A stretch of DNA of 64,000 nt from Methanoculleus sp. (GTDB lineage Archaea > Halobacteriota > Methanomicrobia > Methanomicrobiales > Methanoculleaceae), in NCBI RefSeq assembly GCF_030019085.1, contig NZ_JASEFJ010000001.1:62001-126000 (forward strand). Reading direction: 5' to 3'. The first letter of the stretch is position 1. The number at the start of each line of letters is the position of its first letter. The notes below the pieces were generated by a model. That model saw only the letters and a program-made list of their open reading frames with translations, did no database searches and was not told the origin of the DNA. The translations under genes and the position numbers were made by a program. This document shows, piece by piece, positions 1 through 8,666 of the stretch.

Positions 1-1
1 T

Positions 2-400
2 CCCGGTCTCTGCACTGGCTGCGGTACCTGTGTGGAGTACTGCAAACAGCACGCCATCGCTCTTAAAAACGGTGTCTCGGTTCTTGATGAGAGCAAATGT
101 GTCCAGTGTGGCGTTTGTATCCATTCCTGCCCGTACCAACTCCTGAAATCAGAGTATGATCATTACCAGATCACGGTCGGCGGTCGACGCGGGGCCTCTC
201 CAGCTGTTGGGCGGGAACTGGTTACAGTCGAGACCGCTGAGGAGGTGGTCGAGGTGGTCGAGCGGATCGTTTACTGGGTCTATCGGAGTGCCTGGAGTGG
301 CAGGCCGCTGGCCGATCAGATGGACGAGATCGGCTACGATGCGTTTGCAGAGGGGATCCGAAAAGAGTTCGGGCCGAAACCCGCAGAAGAGAAGCAGTAA
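2..400 (+). CDS. Sulfite-reductase-like Fe-S protein, C-terminal part (5' end outside window)
   Basis: The reading frame is open from base 2, so the gene begins upstream of the window. The visible part starts with a ferredoxin-like cluster motif (CTGCGTCVEYC) followed by a second one (CVQCGVCIHSCP), enough for two [4Fe-4S] centres. The following GGRRG...P..GREL stretch resembles the siroheme-domain tail of the sulfite/nitrite reductase family, including the small Dsr-like proteins of methanogens. I infer a Dsr-LP type redox protein. The catalytic siroheme-binding part is not visible, so a plain ferredoxin-domain protein cannot be excluded. No gene follows on this strand for 540 bases. Confidence 0.6.
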   Translation, partial: PGLCTGCGTCVEYCKQHAIALKNGVSVLDESKCVQCGVCIHSCPYQLLKSEYDHYQITVGGRRGASPAVGRELVTVETAEEVVEVVERIVYWVYRSAWSGRPLADQMDEIGYDAFAEGIRKEFGPKPAEEKQ

Positions 401-459
401 CAGCAGAAACCGATAGATGTACCGATATGGAAAGGAGCGGCCGTGGGCGCTAACTCCTC

Positions 460-762
460 CTATCGGTAATACATCGAGGCGAATCCCTCTCCAGCGTCGT
501 CCTCACATTCGATCTCGGTGCCGTCCCGAACGAGGGAGTTAAACATCATGGCCGCGTTTAATAGGTTTTCGTCCGGGTTTGAGCCATGTCGGACACCACT
601 CAGCGCCTGACGCTGCGGTGTCGGGATCGTCCGTTTACCCACCCGGACACCGGCACAGTAGCGACAGTAAGCACAGTGCGAGTAGACCGAGACCTCTCGC
701 CCCGCGCAGGTTACCGTCACCCTGTCCTTTGCCTCATCACGATGAAACTCAAGTAACTTCAT
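460..762 (-). CDS. Small cysteine-rich hypothetical protein
   Basis: A 100-residue ORF I do not recognise. Its N-terminal half has the motif CAYCRYC about 30 residues in, with another Cys near residue 19, which could bind a metal; the C-terminal half is acidic (ECEDDAGEG). It is transcribed away from tuf and stands alone between the end of the Fe-S protein and the tuf promoter. Codon use looks like its neighbours. It could be a small zinc or iron protein. Support is the intact frame and the Cys motif only. Confidence 0.5.
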   Translation of the reverse strand: MKLLEFHRDEAKDRVTVTCAGREVSVYSHCAYCRYCAGVRVGKRTIPTPQRQALSGVRHGSNPDENLLNAAMMFNSLVRDGTEIECEDDAGEGFASMYYR

Positions 763-851
763 GGTATGAGAAACATGGACTCTCCAGAAATAAGATTCTG
801 TCGACTGTCATGGTTTTTGAAGGATGGGCGCTACTGGCGCGCATAGAAATG

Positions 852-860
852 CTTTATATG
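852..860 (+). promoter_or_regulatory. TATA box of the tuf-rpsJ-agl23 transcription unit
   Basis: CTTTATATG fits an archaeal TATA box. It lies about 80 bases before the tuf start, which leaves a leader of roughly 55 nt. A strong Shine-Dalgarno (GTGGAGG, 924-930) precedes the ATG at 940. Confidence 0.55.
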
Positions 861-939
861 GTATACGTCACACGTATAGGTTACTCGCATAAGCAGGCTG
901 TTTGAGCTGACAGGCCTATATGAGTGGAGGATATAATCT

Positions 940-2217
940 ATGGCAGTTGAAAAGCCCCACATAAACTTAGCAGTTATTGGACACATCGACCACGGAAAGT
1001 CTACCACCGTAGGTCGGTTGCTCTTTGAGACCGGAACCGTACCGCCCCACATCATTGAGACCTACAGGAAAGAGGCCGAGGCCAAAGGCAAGGGCTCGTT
1101 TGAGTTTGCCTGGGTTATGGACAGCCTCAAGGAAGAGCGTGAGCGTGGCATCACCATCGATATCGCTCACAGGCGGTTCGACACAGACAAGTACTACTTT
1201 ACTGTCGTGGACTGTCCGGGTCACCGTGACTTCGTCAAGAACATGATCACGGGCGCATCTCAGGCGGACGCCGCCCTTCTGGTAGTCGCCGCACCAGACG
1301 GTGTGATGGAACAGACCAAAGAGCACGTCTTCCTGGCCCGTACACTCGGGATCAACCAGTTAATCGTTGGTATCAACAAGATGGATGCCGTCAATTACGA
1401 CGAGAAGCGTTTCAACGAGGTCAAAGCGGAGCTCTCCCAGCTGCTCAAGATCGTTGGCTACAAACCCGACAATGTCATCTTCATCCCGATGAGCGCGTTC
1501 AAGGGCGACAACATCTCAAAACCCAGCCCGAACACTCCCTGGTATAAGGGCCCGACGCTTCTTGATGCGCTTAACATGCTCAGCGAACCCGAGAAGCCCA
1601 CAAACCTTCCTCTGCGCCTTCCCATCCAGGATGTCTACTCCATCTCCGGTATCGGGACCGTGCCCGTCGGCCGTGTCGAGACCGGTGTCATGAAGAAAGG
1701 CATGAAGGTCAGTTTCATGCCTGCTAACAAAGAGGGAGAGGTAAAGTCGATCGAGATGCACCACGAGGAGATCCCCGAGGCGCTTCCAGGTGACAACGTA
1801 GGGTTCAACGTCCGCGGTATCGGCAAGGGTGATATCCGCCGTGGTGATGTCTGTGGCCCTGCTGACGCACCGCCGACCGTTGCAGAGGAGTTTGTCGCAC
1901 AGGTTGTTGTGCTTCACCACCCCAGTGCTCTGACCGTCGGTTATACGCCGGTCTTCCACTGTCACACCGCCCAGATCGCATGTACATTTGTCGAGCTCCA
2001 GAAGAAACTCGATCCCCGTACCGGTCAGGTCAAGGAAACGAACCCCACCTTCCTCAAGACCGGCGATGCTGCAATCGTCAAGATCAGGCCTACCCGTCCA
2101 ATGGTCATCGAGAAGGTCAAGGAGATCCCGCAGCTCGGGCGGTTTGCGGTCCGTGATATGGGCTCGACCATCGCGGCAGGCATGTGCATCGACATTACGC
2201 CGAAACAGATGAGATAA
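940..2217 (+). CDS. tuf: Translation elongation factor EF-1alpha (aEF1A)
   Basis: GTPase that carries aminoacyl-tRNA to the ribosomal A site. At 425 residues it is the usual archaeal length. The G1 motif GHIDHGKST is near residue 13, the DCPGH G3 motif near residue 90 and the NKMD G4 motif near residue 145, followed by the two beta-barrel domains. The ATG at 940 has a GGAGG Shine-Dalgarno 9 bases upstream. In many archaea the gene sits in an S12-S7-EF2-EF1A-S10 string; here only the EF1A-S10 pair is kept, with its own promoter. Confidence 0.97.
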   Translation: MAVEKPHINLAVIGHIDHGKSTTVGRLLFETGTVPPHIIETYRKEAEAKGKGSFEFAWVMDSLKEERERGITIDIAHRRFDTDKYYFTVVDCPGHRDFVKNMITGASQADAALLVVAAPDGVMEQTKEHVFLARTLGINQLIVGINKMDAVNYDEKRFNEVKAELSQLLKIVGYKPDNVIFIPMSAFKGDNISKPSPNTPWYKGPTLLDALNMLSEPEKPTNLPLRLPIQDVYSISGIGTVPVGRVETGVMKKGMKVSFMPANKEGEVKSIEMHHEEIPEALPGDNVGFNVRGIGKGDIRRGDVCGPADAPPTVAEEFVAQVVVLHHPSALTVGYTPVFHCHTAQIACTFVELQKKLDPRTGQVKETNPTFLKTGDAAIVKIRPTRPMVIEKVKEIPQLGRFAVRDMGSTIAAGMCIDITPKQMR

Positions 2218-2247
2218 GAAGATTCCTACATTTTTTGGTGGTTGTAG

Positions 2248-2556
2248 ATGCAGAAGGCCAGAATACGTCTTTCAGGAACCGACTTTGAGAAGATCGAGAT
2301 GGTCTGTGATAGGATCAAAGAGATTGCAGAGCGTACCGGCGTCAATCTGGCAGGTCCAATCCCATTGCCCACAAAGAAACTTGTGGTACCCACCAGGAAG
2401 AGTCCTGATGGTGAGGGTACTGAAACCTGGGACCGCTGGCAGATGCGGGTGCATAAGAGACTCATAGACATCGATGCCGACGAGCGTGCGCTGCGTCAGT
2501 TGATGCGCATACAGGTTCCAAAAGATATCGGTATTGAGATCGTTCTGGAGAGTTGA
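2248..2556 (+). CDS. rpsJ: 30S ribosomal protein S10 (uS10)
   Basis: 102-residue S10 of the 30S head, recognisable from [16 protein letters not shown] and the [19 protein letters not shown] loop. It follows tuf by 30 bases, the conserved archaeal pairing, and is almost certainly cotranscribed with it. The end overlaps the region used for initiating the next gene. Confidence 0.96.
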   Translation: MQKARIRLSGTDFEKIEMVCDRIKEIAERTGVNLAGPIPLPTKKLVVPTRKSPDGEGTETWDRWQMRVHKRLIDIDADERALRQLMRIQVPKDIGIEIVLES

Positions 2557-2567
2557 GGGGGCGCGGT

Positions 2568-4253
2568 GTGAAAGCCGCTGCGTTCACGGCGAAGGTCCGT
2601 GAACAACTCTCATTCGAGGTGGTCTTCCTCCTCATATTTCTGGCCACAGTTGCCCTTCGTTTTTACTCGCTTGATTTAAAGCTTTTTCACCACGACGAGG
2701 CTGTCCACGCGTGGTTTGCCTACAAACTCCTGACAGACGGGACGTATCTATACGATCCCATGTATCATGGGCCGTTCCTCTACTACGCGACGGCCGGGGT
2801 CTTCTCAATCCTCGGTGACTCCGATCTCACAGGAAGGCTCCTACCTGCGCTTTTTGGGTGCCTGGTTGTCCTCCTGGTTTACCCCATATACTGGCTCGGC
2901 TACCTGGACAAGAAACAGACCCTGGTAGCAGCGCTTTTTCTCGCGTTATCGCCGAACATGGTCTACTTCTCGCGGTTCCTGCGAAACGATATCTTTATAG
3001 TCTTCTTTACGATGCTGCTCCTTGTCGCTCTACTCTACTACTTTGAGCGGGGGCAGACCAGGTATGCCCTGCTCGCCGGAACAGCGATCGGTCTTGGGAT
3101 GTCTGCCAAGGAGAACATGCCCATCGTTATCCTGATCTTCGGGGTATATCTCATCTACCTTATCTGGACCGGGAAGGTCCGGTTCCCGGCCCACTGGATC
3201 AGGGACTTTGTGCTCGGGGTTTTCGTCGCGGTCGCGATTGCGACGGTTTTCTACTCCTCGTTTGGCGCTCATCCTGAGATGGCACTGGACTGGTGGCTTC
3301 GGGCCATCGAGCACTGGACGGCGATGCACGAGATGCAGCGTCTTGGCGGCCCACCATACTTCTATCTCCTCCTCTTTATCCTCTACGAGGTACCGATCCT
3401 GATCCTTGCCATCGTGGGGGTTCTGCAGTTTGTCGATGTTGCGGGCATGATCTCCAGGTGGAGAGAGCGGAGAGGGTGGAGAGGTATGGAGAGACCAGGT
3501 GAGACGGGGATAACCGATCCTGACGAAGAAGAGATCCCCGAATCTATGCCCCCGCCACCGGAAGTGGCGCCTCCGGGGTTGAGGGGACGGTTTCGCGAGA
3601 TAATCTCCGGGGTCGGGGAGATCCGGCCGATAGATCGGCAGAAGGAGTTTGCAAGGTTTGCCATATTCTGGATGCTTCTATCGCTTGCAGCATACGCCTA
3701 TATTGGGGAGAAGGTACCCTGGCTGATCCTCCACCAGCTTCTGCCCATGATCTTCGTTGCGGTCTATCAGATGACAACTAAGAAGGCGATAATTGCTGTC
3801 GTAGCGAGCATCTTGCTGGTCGCGATGACTTTTCACGTGGCGTTCACACCGGCGGACATAAACGAACCCATAGTCCAGGTCCAGAACTCAGAGGACCTCC
3901 GGTGGCTCTTTGCAAAGATCGATGCCGCTGACCGTGTGGCGGTCGCGACCGACTCATACTGGCCGCTGCCCTGGTACTACCGGGGCGATCGGAGCTCAAA
4001 ACTTGCTTACTACAGCCAGAAGGTTAGCGAGGAGACGATATACAACGGCGACTTTGACCTTGTTATCACCCACGACGCTGATACCTATCCGGCGCTCGAG
4101 GGTTACGTGAAAGAAACATGCCGGTTGAACTACTGGTTCTCGTACGATGAGAATAAAGACAGGTTGCTTGCCTACTACTTCTTCAGGGACGGAAATGTTG
4201 GAAGCAGAATACTGGAGGTCTTCTCGAAGGTTCCAGCAGGGACAACCACCTGA
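2568..4253 (+). CDS. Agl23-like membrane protein (flippase-activity-associated family, TIGR03663 type)
   Basis: About 560-residue polytopic membrane protein. It opens with a transmembrane helix and the motif FHHDEAVHAWFAY, the acidic-loop signature of PMT-like (GT-C fold) glycosyltransferase relatives. At least eight further hydrophobic segments follow, a proline- and charge-rich cytoplasmic loop lies near residues 300-350, and a soluble C-terminal domain ends the protein. The family is genetically linked to archaeal glycan export. The ORF track starts at a TTG (2553) overlapping the rpsJ stop; I prefer the GTG at 2568, which has the Shine-Dalgarno TTGAGGGGG just upstream. It may work with the glycan operon at 6.7-11.6 kb. 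Substrate unknown. Confidence 0.8.
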   Translation: MKAAAFTAKVREQLSFEVVFLLIFLATVALRFYSLDLKLFHHDEAVHAWFAYKLLTDGTYLYDPMYHGPFLYYATAGVFSILGDSDLTGRLLPALFGCLVVLLVYPIYWLGYLDKKQTLVAALFLALSPNMVYFSRFLRNDIFIVFFTMLLLVALLYYFERGQTRYALLAGTAIGLGMSAKENMPIVILIFGVYLIYLIWTGKVRFPAHWIRDFVLGVFVAVAIATVFYSSFGAHPEMALDWWLRAIEHWTAMHEMQRLGGPPYFYLLLFILYEVPILILAIVGVLQFVDVAGMISRWRERRGWRGMERPGETGITDPDEEEIPESMPPPPEVAPPGLRGRFREIISGVGEIRPIDRQKEFARFAIFWMLLSLAAYAYIGEKVPWLILHQLLPMIFVAVYQMTTKKAIIAVVASILLVAMTFHVAFTPADINEPIVQVQNSEDLRWLFAKIDAADRVAVATDSYWPLPWYYRGDRSSKLAYYSQKVSEETIYNGDFDLVITHDADTYPALEGYVKETCRLNYWFSYDENKDRLLAYYFFRDGNVGSRILEVFSKVPAGTTT

Positions 4254-4317
4254 TGCACTTCCTCCTTAGGGACATTTTGCAAAGGATGTGAGAAGAAGGT
4301 GTGCCTGGTCAGGCGTA

Positions 4318-5409
4318 TTATCCAAGTTCGTCCCAGCGCCTTCTCTTCCGGAGTAGCACCACACCAACTACGACAAGAACTACAACAACAACACCGATGC
4401 CGATGTAGAGGAGGAAGTCTCCACTGAGACTGAACCCCTCACCGATCTTCTGCCGTAGCGCGGTTGCATCTGCCAGTGCCTCATTTGCTTTTTTCAGGCC
4501 GTCAGTTGCCTTTGAGCGCGCCATTTGGTAGTTCCCGGCATTCAGGTAGTCCTGGGCCTGGGTATAGAACTGGACAGCGCTCTCACGCTTGGTTATGATG
4601 GCAACCACCTGCGGGTCGCTGCCCATGGATCGGTTCTCGACAAAGTAGTTTATCATCCCATCAAGCGATTCGATTGCCGCACCGGTATCGGCGACCGACT
4701 TCTCCGCCCATGCTTTGTCCAGGAGTTCACTTGCCTCGTCGATATTCGACTTCGCCGTGTTGATGTAATTCATGGCCTGTGCCGGCCCTGCCGAGGCGGC
4801 GCTGGTGAGCGCACTGCTGGCGGCACTGTACTTTGCCTGAACTGCAGATATGTCCACACCCTCTGCAGCCTTCGCATCCATATCGGCCTTCAGGTCTTTG
4901 AGGCGCTGCTGCTGTAAAGCAAGCGCACCCTCGATATCGGCTGCACTCACGACCTCGCGTGTCACTGTGTGGGTGTCTCTCACCTCGGTGCCACGCAGGT
5001 GCTCGATCTTGATTACCAGAACCTGCCCGGTTGTGCTCGAGGGGACGGTGCCGCGCAACTGGATATCTAGTTCGGTATTGCCTTCACCGTATGAGATCTC
5101 AAACTCCGTCAGTACGGGGTAGTAGCCGGTTTTTTTGGTGGTGTAAACGGCAATCCCATCGCGATATACGGCGATGTCCCAGCTTGGATTCTGCAGTCCG
5201 GTGCTCAACTCGAATGTCTCATCGCTCAGGTCCGTGGTGACCATATCATAGGTAAGCACGTAGCGTGCGGTCACCTGCTGTCCTGGCTCGAGTGGCCCGG
5301 TTGCAGGGTTGATTGTCTCAGTTTTGATGGTAAACGCCGATGCCGCCTGCACGACAAAGAGTAGTGCCAGCAGCAGGATAAACCACCTGACGATCTTTGC
5401 GATCTTCAT
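4318..5409 (-). CDS. Secreted, C-terminally membrane-anchored coiled-coil protein, in operon with CetZ-like gene
   Basis: 363 residues with clear topology. An N-terminal signal peptide (hydrophobic core, ending near QAASA) is followed by a beta-rich extracellular domain (about 25-165). A helical, Ala/Leu/Lys-rich region of likely coiled coil spans about 170-320. A single C-terminal transmembrane helix leads to a short basic tail (RKRRRW). I do not recognise the family. It starts 14 bases after the CetZ-like gene, so the two are very probably cotranscribed. The orientation places the coiled coil outside the membrane and only the basic tail in the cytoplasm. Possible role: envelope partner of the cytoskeletal protein (inference). 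Confidence 0.7.
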   Translation of the reverse strand: MKIAKIVRWFILLLALLFVVQAASAFTIKTETINPATGPLEPGQQVTARYVLTYDMVTTDLSDETFELSTGLQNPSWDIAVYRDGIAVYTTKKTGYYPVLTEFEISYGEGNTELDIQLRGTVPSSTTGQVLVIKIEHLRGTEVRDTHTVTREVVSAADIEGALALQQQRLKDLKADMDAKAAEGVDISAVQAKYSAASSALTSAASAGPAQAMNYINTAKSNIDEASELLDKAWAEKSVADTGAAIESLDGMINYFVENRSMGSDPQVVAIITKRESAVQFYTQAQDYLNAGNYQMARSKATDGLKKANEALADATALRQKIGEGFSLSGDFLLYIGIGVVVVVLVVVGVVLLRKRRRWDELG

Positions 5410-5423
5410 AACACCCCTTCTCC

Positions 5424-6596
5424 TTACTCAAACAATGGCTCAATGCCGTCATCAAACATGGTCGTACGCTTCTCCTTTGATTTCAGGACTTCTTCCTTTG
5501 TGGATTTTGCAGTCTCAAGCAGTTCTGTGATCCGTGGAGCATTCCCGATCGTTGCGAGGACAACCACCGCAGCGATGTAGTCGCTCTGCACCGGGTAATC
5601 CCCACCACGCACCTCGACGCCGGCGATGTTCTCCTCGACCCAGCTCTTTGACTTCTCCACACCCTTGCGGTCCATCTCCTCTGGTGGGCCGGCGAGAAGG
5701 ACAAGAGCCCGCTCGGCCGTAGAGTAGTCGCAGGGAAGGGTGAGACGCCCGAGCATGGCACGTCTGACAAGAGCTATGATCTTTGCTGACTTGTCCTCAC
5801 CCGTCAACACCTGCTCGCTCTTCTCCTTCTTGTTGCGCGTCAGACCGGCGAAGAGACCCTTGCTCTGCTGCTTGGCGCGCGGATTGACCTTTTCGCTGAT
5901 GGCGTAACCGACAGAGCTGATACCCCCGCCCCGGAGGGTATTGATGATCTCGCTTGAGTCCACGACCATCTCCCCGACGCCCGCTTTGCCGACCTCACCT
6001 GCCCGGAAGAGCACGCCAAACCGCCGGACGATCTCGTCATTCAGCCTGGAATAGGCGTCCTTGACGCTCTCACCCTCGTTTTTCCAGGCGCTGTTATCAA
6101 AGATGAATGTATTGTCCGCTTCGTTCACCAGGGTGCTCAGGGAACGGGCAGCGTTATACGAGTATAGTCGGCCTTCTTCGGGGGCGGGCAGGATGCCGAT
6201 CGCGTAGACCGGTTCCCGGTATATGCGCTTTAAGTGGCGGGCCAGGACAGGCGAACCACCGGAACCGGTTCCGCCGCCAAGACCGGCTACAATGACAAAG
6301 GCGTCTATATCGTGGGTGCCGCGTGAATCTATGGCATTTATTATTGAATCGATCTCATCGGCGGTCACCCGCGCGCCGGTCACGTTGTCGGTACCTACAC
6401 CGTGACCTTTCACAACCGTTTGACCGATAAGCAGCCGGTCTTTGAGCTCGATATTCTTGAGCCCCATCAGGTCGGTCCGCGCTGTGTTTACCGCGATGCC
6501 CCTGAAACTCTGGGTCTGAGATCGTTTGTCCTGTTCTATGAACATATCGACGATCTTGCCCCCGGCCTGGCCGAATCCTATGAAGAAGACCCTCAT
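5424..6596 (-). CDS. CetZ-like tubulin/FtsZ superfamily GTPase
   Basis: 390 residues. The N-terminal GFGQAGGKIVD and the tubulin signature loop GLGGGTGSGG (about 107-116) show a nucleotide-binding tubulin/FtsZ fold. The FDNSAWKNEG stretch and the weak similarity to FtsZ beyond the signature fit the archaeal CetZ group, which controls cell shape in haloarchaea; that function is family knowledge and not shown here. It is first in a two-gene operon with the anchored coiled-coil protein downstream. A cell-division FtsZ would be expected elsewhere in the genome. Confidence 0.82.
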   Translation of the reverse strand: MRVFFIGFGQAGGKIVDMFIEQDKRSQTQSFRGIAVNTARTDLMGLKNIELKDRLLIGQTVVKGHGVGTDNVTGARVTADEIDSIINAIDSRGTHDIDAFVIVAGLGGGTGSGGSPVLARHLKRIYREPVYAIGILPAPEEGRLYSYNAARSLSTLVNEADNTFIFDNSAWKNEGESVKDAYSRLNDEIVRRFGVLFRAGEVGKAGVGEMVVDSSEIINTLRGGGISSVGYAISEKVNPRAKQQSKGLFAGLTRNKKEKSEQVLTGEDKSAKIIALVRRAMLGRLTLPCDYSTAERALVLLAGPPEEMDRKGVEKSKSWVEENIAGVEVRGGDYPVQSDYIAAVVVLATIGNAPRITELLETAKSTKEEVLKSKEKRTTMFDDGIEPLFE

Positions 6597-6721
6597 TCTA
6601 CTTTCACACCCTCATATTGCCTGATTAAATATATCCATGCTTATGTATAAAGACCATGCATACAGAGTTAGAAGTAATTATTAAAAACAACACTTATATC
6701 TTTCACGTACAGGGGTGATCA
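6597..6721. promoter_or_regulatory. Divergent promoter region between cetZ-like gene and glycan operon
   Basis: 125 AT-rich bases between divergent genes. For the plus strand, CTTATATC at 6693-6700 lies about 26 bases before the ATG at 6722, so the transcript may be nearly leaderless, although AGGGGTGAT just before the ATG could serve as a Shine-Dalgarno. For the minus strand, the AT-rich block around 6625-6650 (TTTATACATA and GATATATTTAA on that strand) offers TATA candidates. Confidence 0.5.
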
Positions 6722-7954
6722 ATGAAGATCTGCGTTGTAGGGGGAGGTTTATCCGGTCTGGTCTCGACACTTGAACTCGCGGGGGAGCATGAGGTAGATC
6801 TCTTCGAGAGAAGGCCTGTTCCGGGAGGATGCCTTGGATCCTACCGGATTGGCAACTACTGGATCGAGGAGTATTACCATCATTGTTTTGCCGGGGATTC
6901 TGCGCTGCTCGCCCTCTTCAAGAACCTCGGGGTTATCGACAGACTGGTATGGCTCAAAGGAACCACCGGTTACTACGTTGATGGGGTAATCCATCCCCTC
7001 ACCACCCCCACCGAGATCCTGCGCTACCCCCACCTCACGCTTATCGAGAAGGCCCGCCTCGGGCTGCTGACGCTGCGCTCTCGCCGGTTTGACGTGGCCA
7101 CGCTTGACGAGCTCACAGCCCGGGACTTTGTCCTTGAAAAACTCGGGCCCGGGGTCTATGCTTCGTTCTTTGAGCCTCTCCTGAAGAGCAAGTTCGGAGA
7201 CCGGGCGGGAGAGGTCTCCGCAGCCTGGCTGATCTCCCGCATTGCCATCAGGTCTGACCGTGGTCCTGGAGGGGAGCGGCTTGGCTACCTGAAGGGAGGG
7301 TTCCACCACTTTATCACGCGACTTGAGGAGGAGGCGGAGCGACGGGGTGCATCAATAGTGCCCGGGACGCCTGTTGAGGAGATCCGGCGGGATGGCGAAG
7401 CATGGCTTGTAAACGGTGAAGCCTACGACGCTGTCATATCCACCCTCCCTCCCCAGGTGACCGCAACACTTGCCGGTCTGGATATATCCCCCGTTCCATA
7501 CCAGGGCGCCGCCTGCATGACCTTGGCGCTCGATCGTGACGTGACCGATGGGATATACTGGCTGAACATGAAGGATAAGGCCCCCTACGGTGCGGTTGTC
7601 TCGCACACCAACTTTGCCCCCTTTGAGTGGTATGGCGAGCAGATCGTTTACCTTGCATCTTACTTCGCAGATCGACTCCCGGAGGGGTTTGAGAAGAAGA
7701 TGCTCGCCGATTTCTGCAGGCGTTTCTCCGTCGAAGAAGGTGAGGTACACTGGCACCATCTGGCCGTCGACCCCTATGCCGGCCCGGTTTACACGACGGG
7801 GCTCCGGAAGCGACTGCCGCACTACGAAGAGCACGGTCTCTTTATGGCCGGGATGTTCAGCCCGCCGAACTACCCCGAGCGGAGCATGAATGGTTCGGTC
7901 ATCGCCGGGCAGGAGGTGGCAAAAAAGGTTCTTGAGAGGTTTGCGTATGGTTGA
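6722..7954 (+). CDS. FAD-dependent oxidoreductase (protoporphyrinogen oxidase/amine oxidase-like)
   Basis: 410 residues. The N-terminal dinucleotide-binding motif VVGGGLSGL is followed by FERRPVPGG, both typical of FAD-binding amine-oxidase-like flavoproteins, and the C-terminal FAD segment ends with GSVIAGQEVA. Related proteins act on polyprenoid or sugar-nucleotide substrates, but the substrate cannot be read from sequence. It is the first gene of a four-gene operon with overlapping ends, together with a glycosyltransferase, a flippase-like protein and a large DUF2298 membrane protein, which points to lipid-linked glycan or isoprenoid chemistry. The next gene starts 8 bases inside its end. 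Confidence 0.75.
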   Translation: MKICVVGGGLSGLVSTLELAGEHEVDLFERRPVPGGCLGSYRIGNYWIEEYYHHCFAGDSALLALFKNLGVIDRLVWLKGTTGYYVDGVIHPLTTPTEILRYPHLTLIEKARLGLLTLRSRRFDVATLDELTARDFVLEKLGPGVYASFFEPLLKSKFGDRAGEVSAAWLISRIAIRSDRGPGGERLGYLKGGFHHFITRLEEEAERRGASIVPGTPVEEIRRDGEAWLVNGEAYDAVISTLPPQVTATLAGLDISPVPYQGAACMTLALDRDVTDGIYWLNMKDKAPYGAVVSHTNFAPFEWYGEQIVYLASYFADRLPEGFEKKMLADFCRRFSVEEGEVHWHHLAVDPYAGPVYTTGLRKRLPHYEEHGLFMAGMFSPPNYPERSMNGSVIAGQEVAKKVLERFAYG

Positions 7955-8666
7955 GATCGAGGTGAGCGCCGTTCTGCCGGTCTACAACGATCTTGCGGCG
8001 CTCAGGACCGCCATACCGCGGTCGCTTGAGACGCTCGAAGAGATTGCACCCGGCAGGTTCGAACTGATAGTTGCCGAAGACGGGAGCACCGATGGGAGCG
8101 CCGAATTTGTCAGGGAGTATGAAACCCGGGACCCGCGGGTACGGCTGCTCCATGCAGATGATAGACTCGGACGGGGCCGCGCTCTCAACCGGGCGTTTGC
8201 CGAGGCGAAGGGGTCGATCGTCTGTTACTACGACGTAGATCTCGCAACCGATATGCAGCACCTTGACGAACTGATAGGTTCTATCCGGGAGGGCTACGAT
8301 ATTGCAACAGGCTCCCGTCTCCTCCCCGATAGCACCATCACCCGGAGCGGGGGTCGTGAGATCGCGAGCAGGGGTTACAACATGCTGGTACGCCTCCTCC
8401 TCCGGAGCAGGTTCCATGATCATCAGTGCGGGTTCAAAGCGTTCCGGCGTGACCGTCTGCTCTCTCTGCTCCCTTCCGTCACGGCGGACCACTGGTTCTG
8501 GGACACAGAGGTGCTGGTGCGTGCGCAGAGAAATGGTTACCGGATAAGGGAATTCCCTGTGCGCTGGCAGCAGGGCGAGGGGACAACCGTGCGTGGAAAA
8601 GATGTTGTCGAGATGGGATCGGCAATTGTGCATCTCTGGTGGCGACTTCATGTGGAAAAAAGTTAG
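7947..8666 (+). CDS. Family 2 glycosyltransferase (polyprenyl-phosphate glycosyltransferase-like)
   Basis: 239 residues from the ATG at 7947, which overlaps the previous stop; the earlier start in the ORF track would put 19 residues inside the upstream gene. The GT-A fold is clear: SAVLPVYNDL, the VAEDGSTDGS strand, RGRALNRAF, and the DVDLATD metal-binding acidic motif. The order and length match dolichol-phosphate mannose synthase-like enzymes without membrane segments. It probably transfers a hexose from a nucleotide sugar to a polyprenyl phosphate in the cytoplasm, with the neighbouring membrane proteins using the product. Confidence 0.85.
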   Translation: MVEIEVSAVLPVYNDLAALRTAIPRSLETLEEIAPGRFELIVAEDGSTDGSAEFVREYETRDPRVRLLHADDRLGRGRALNRAFAEAKGSIVCYYDVDLATDMQHLDELIGSIREGYDIATGSRLLPDSTITRSGGREIASRGYNMLVRLLLRSRFHDHQCGFKAFRRDRLLSLLPSVTADHWFWDTEVLVRAQRNGYRIREFPVRWQQGEGTTVRGKDVVEMGSAIVHLWWRLHVEKS

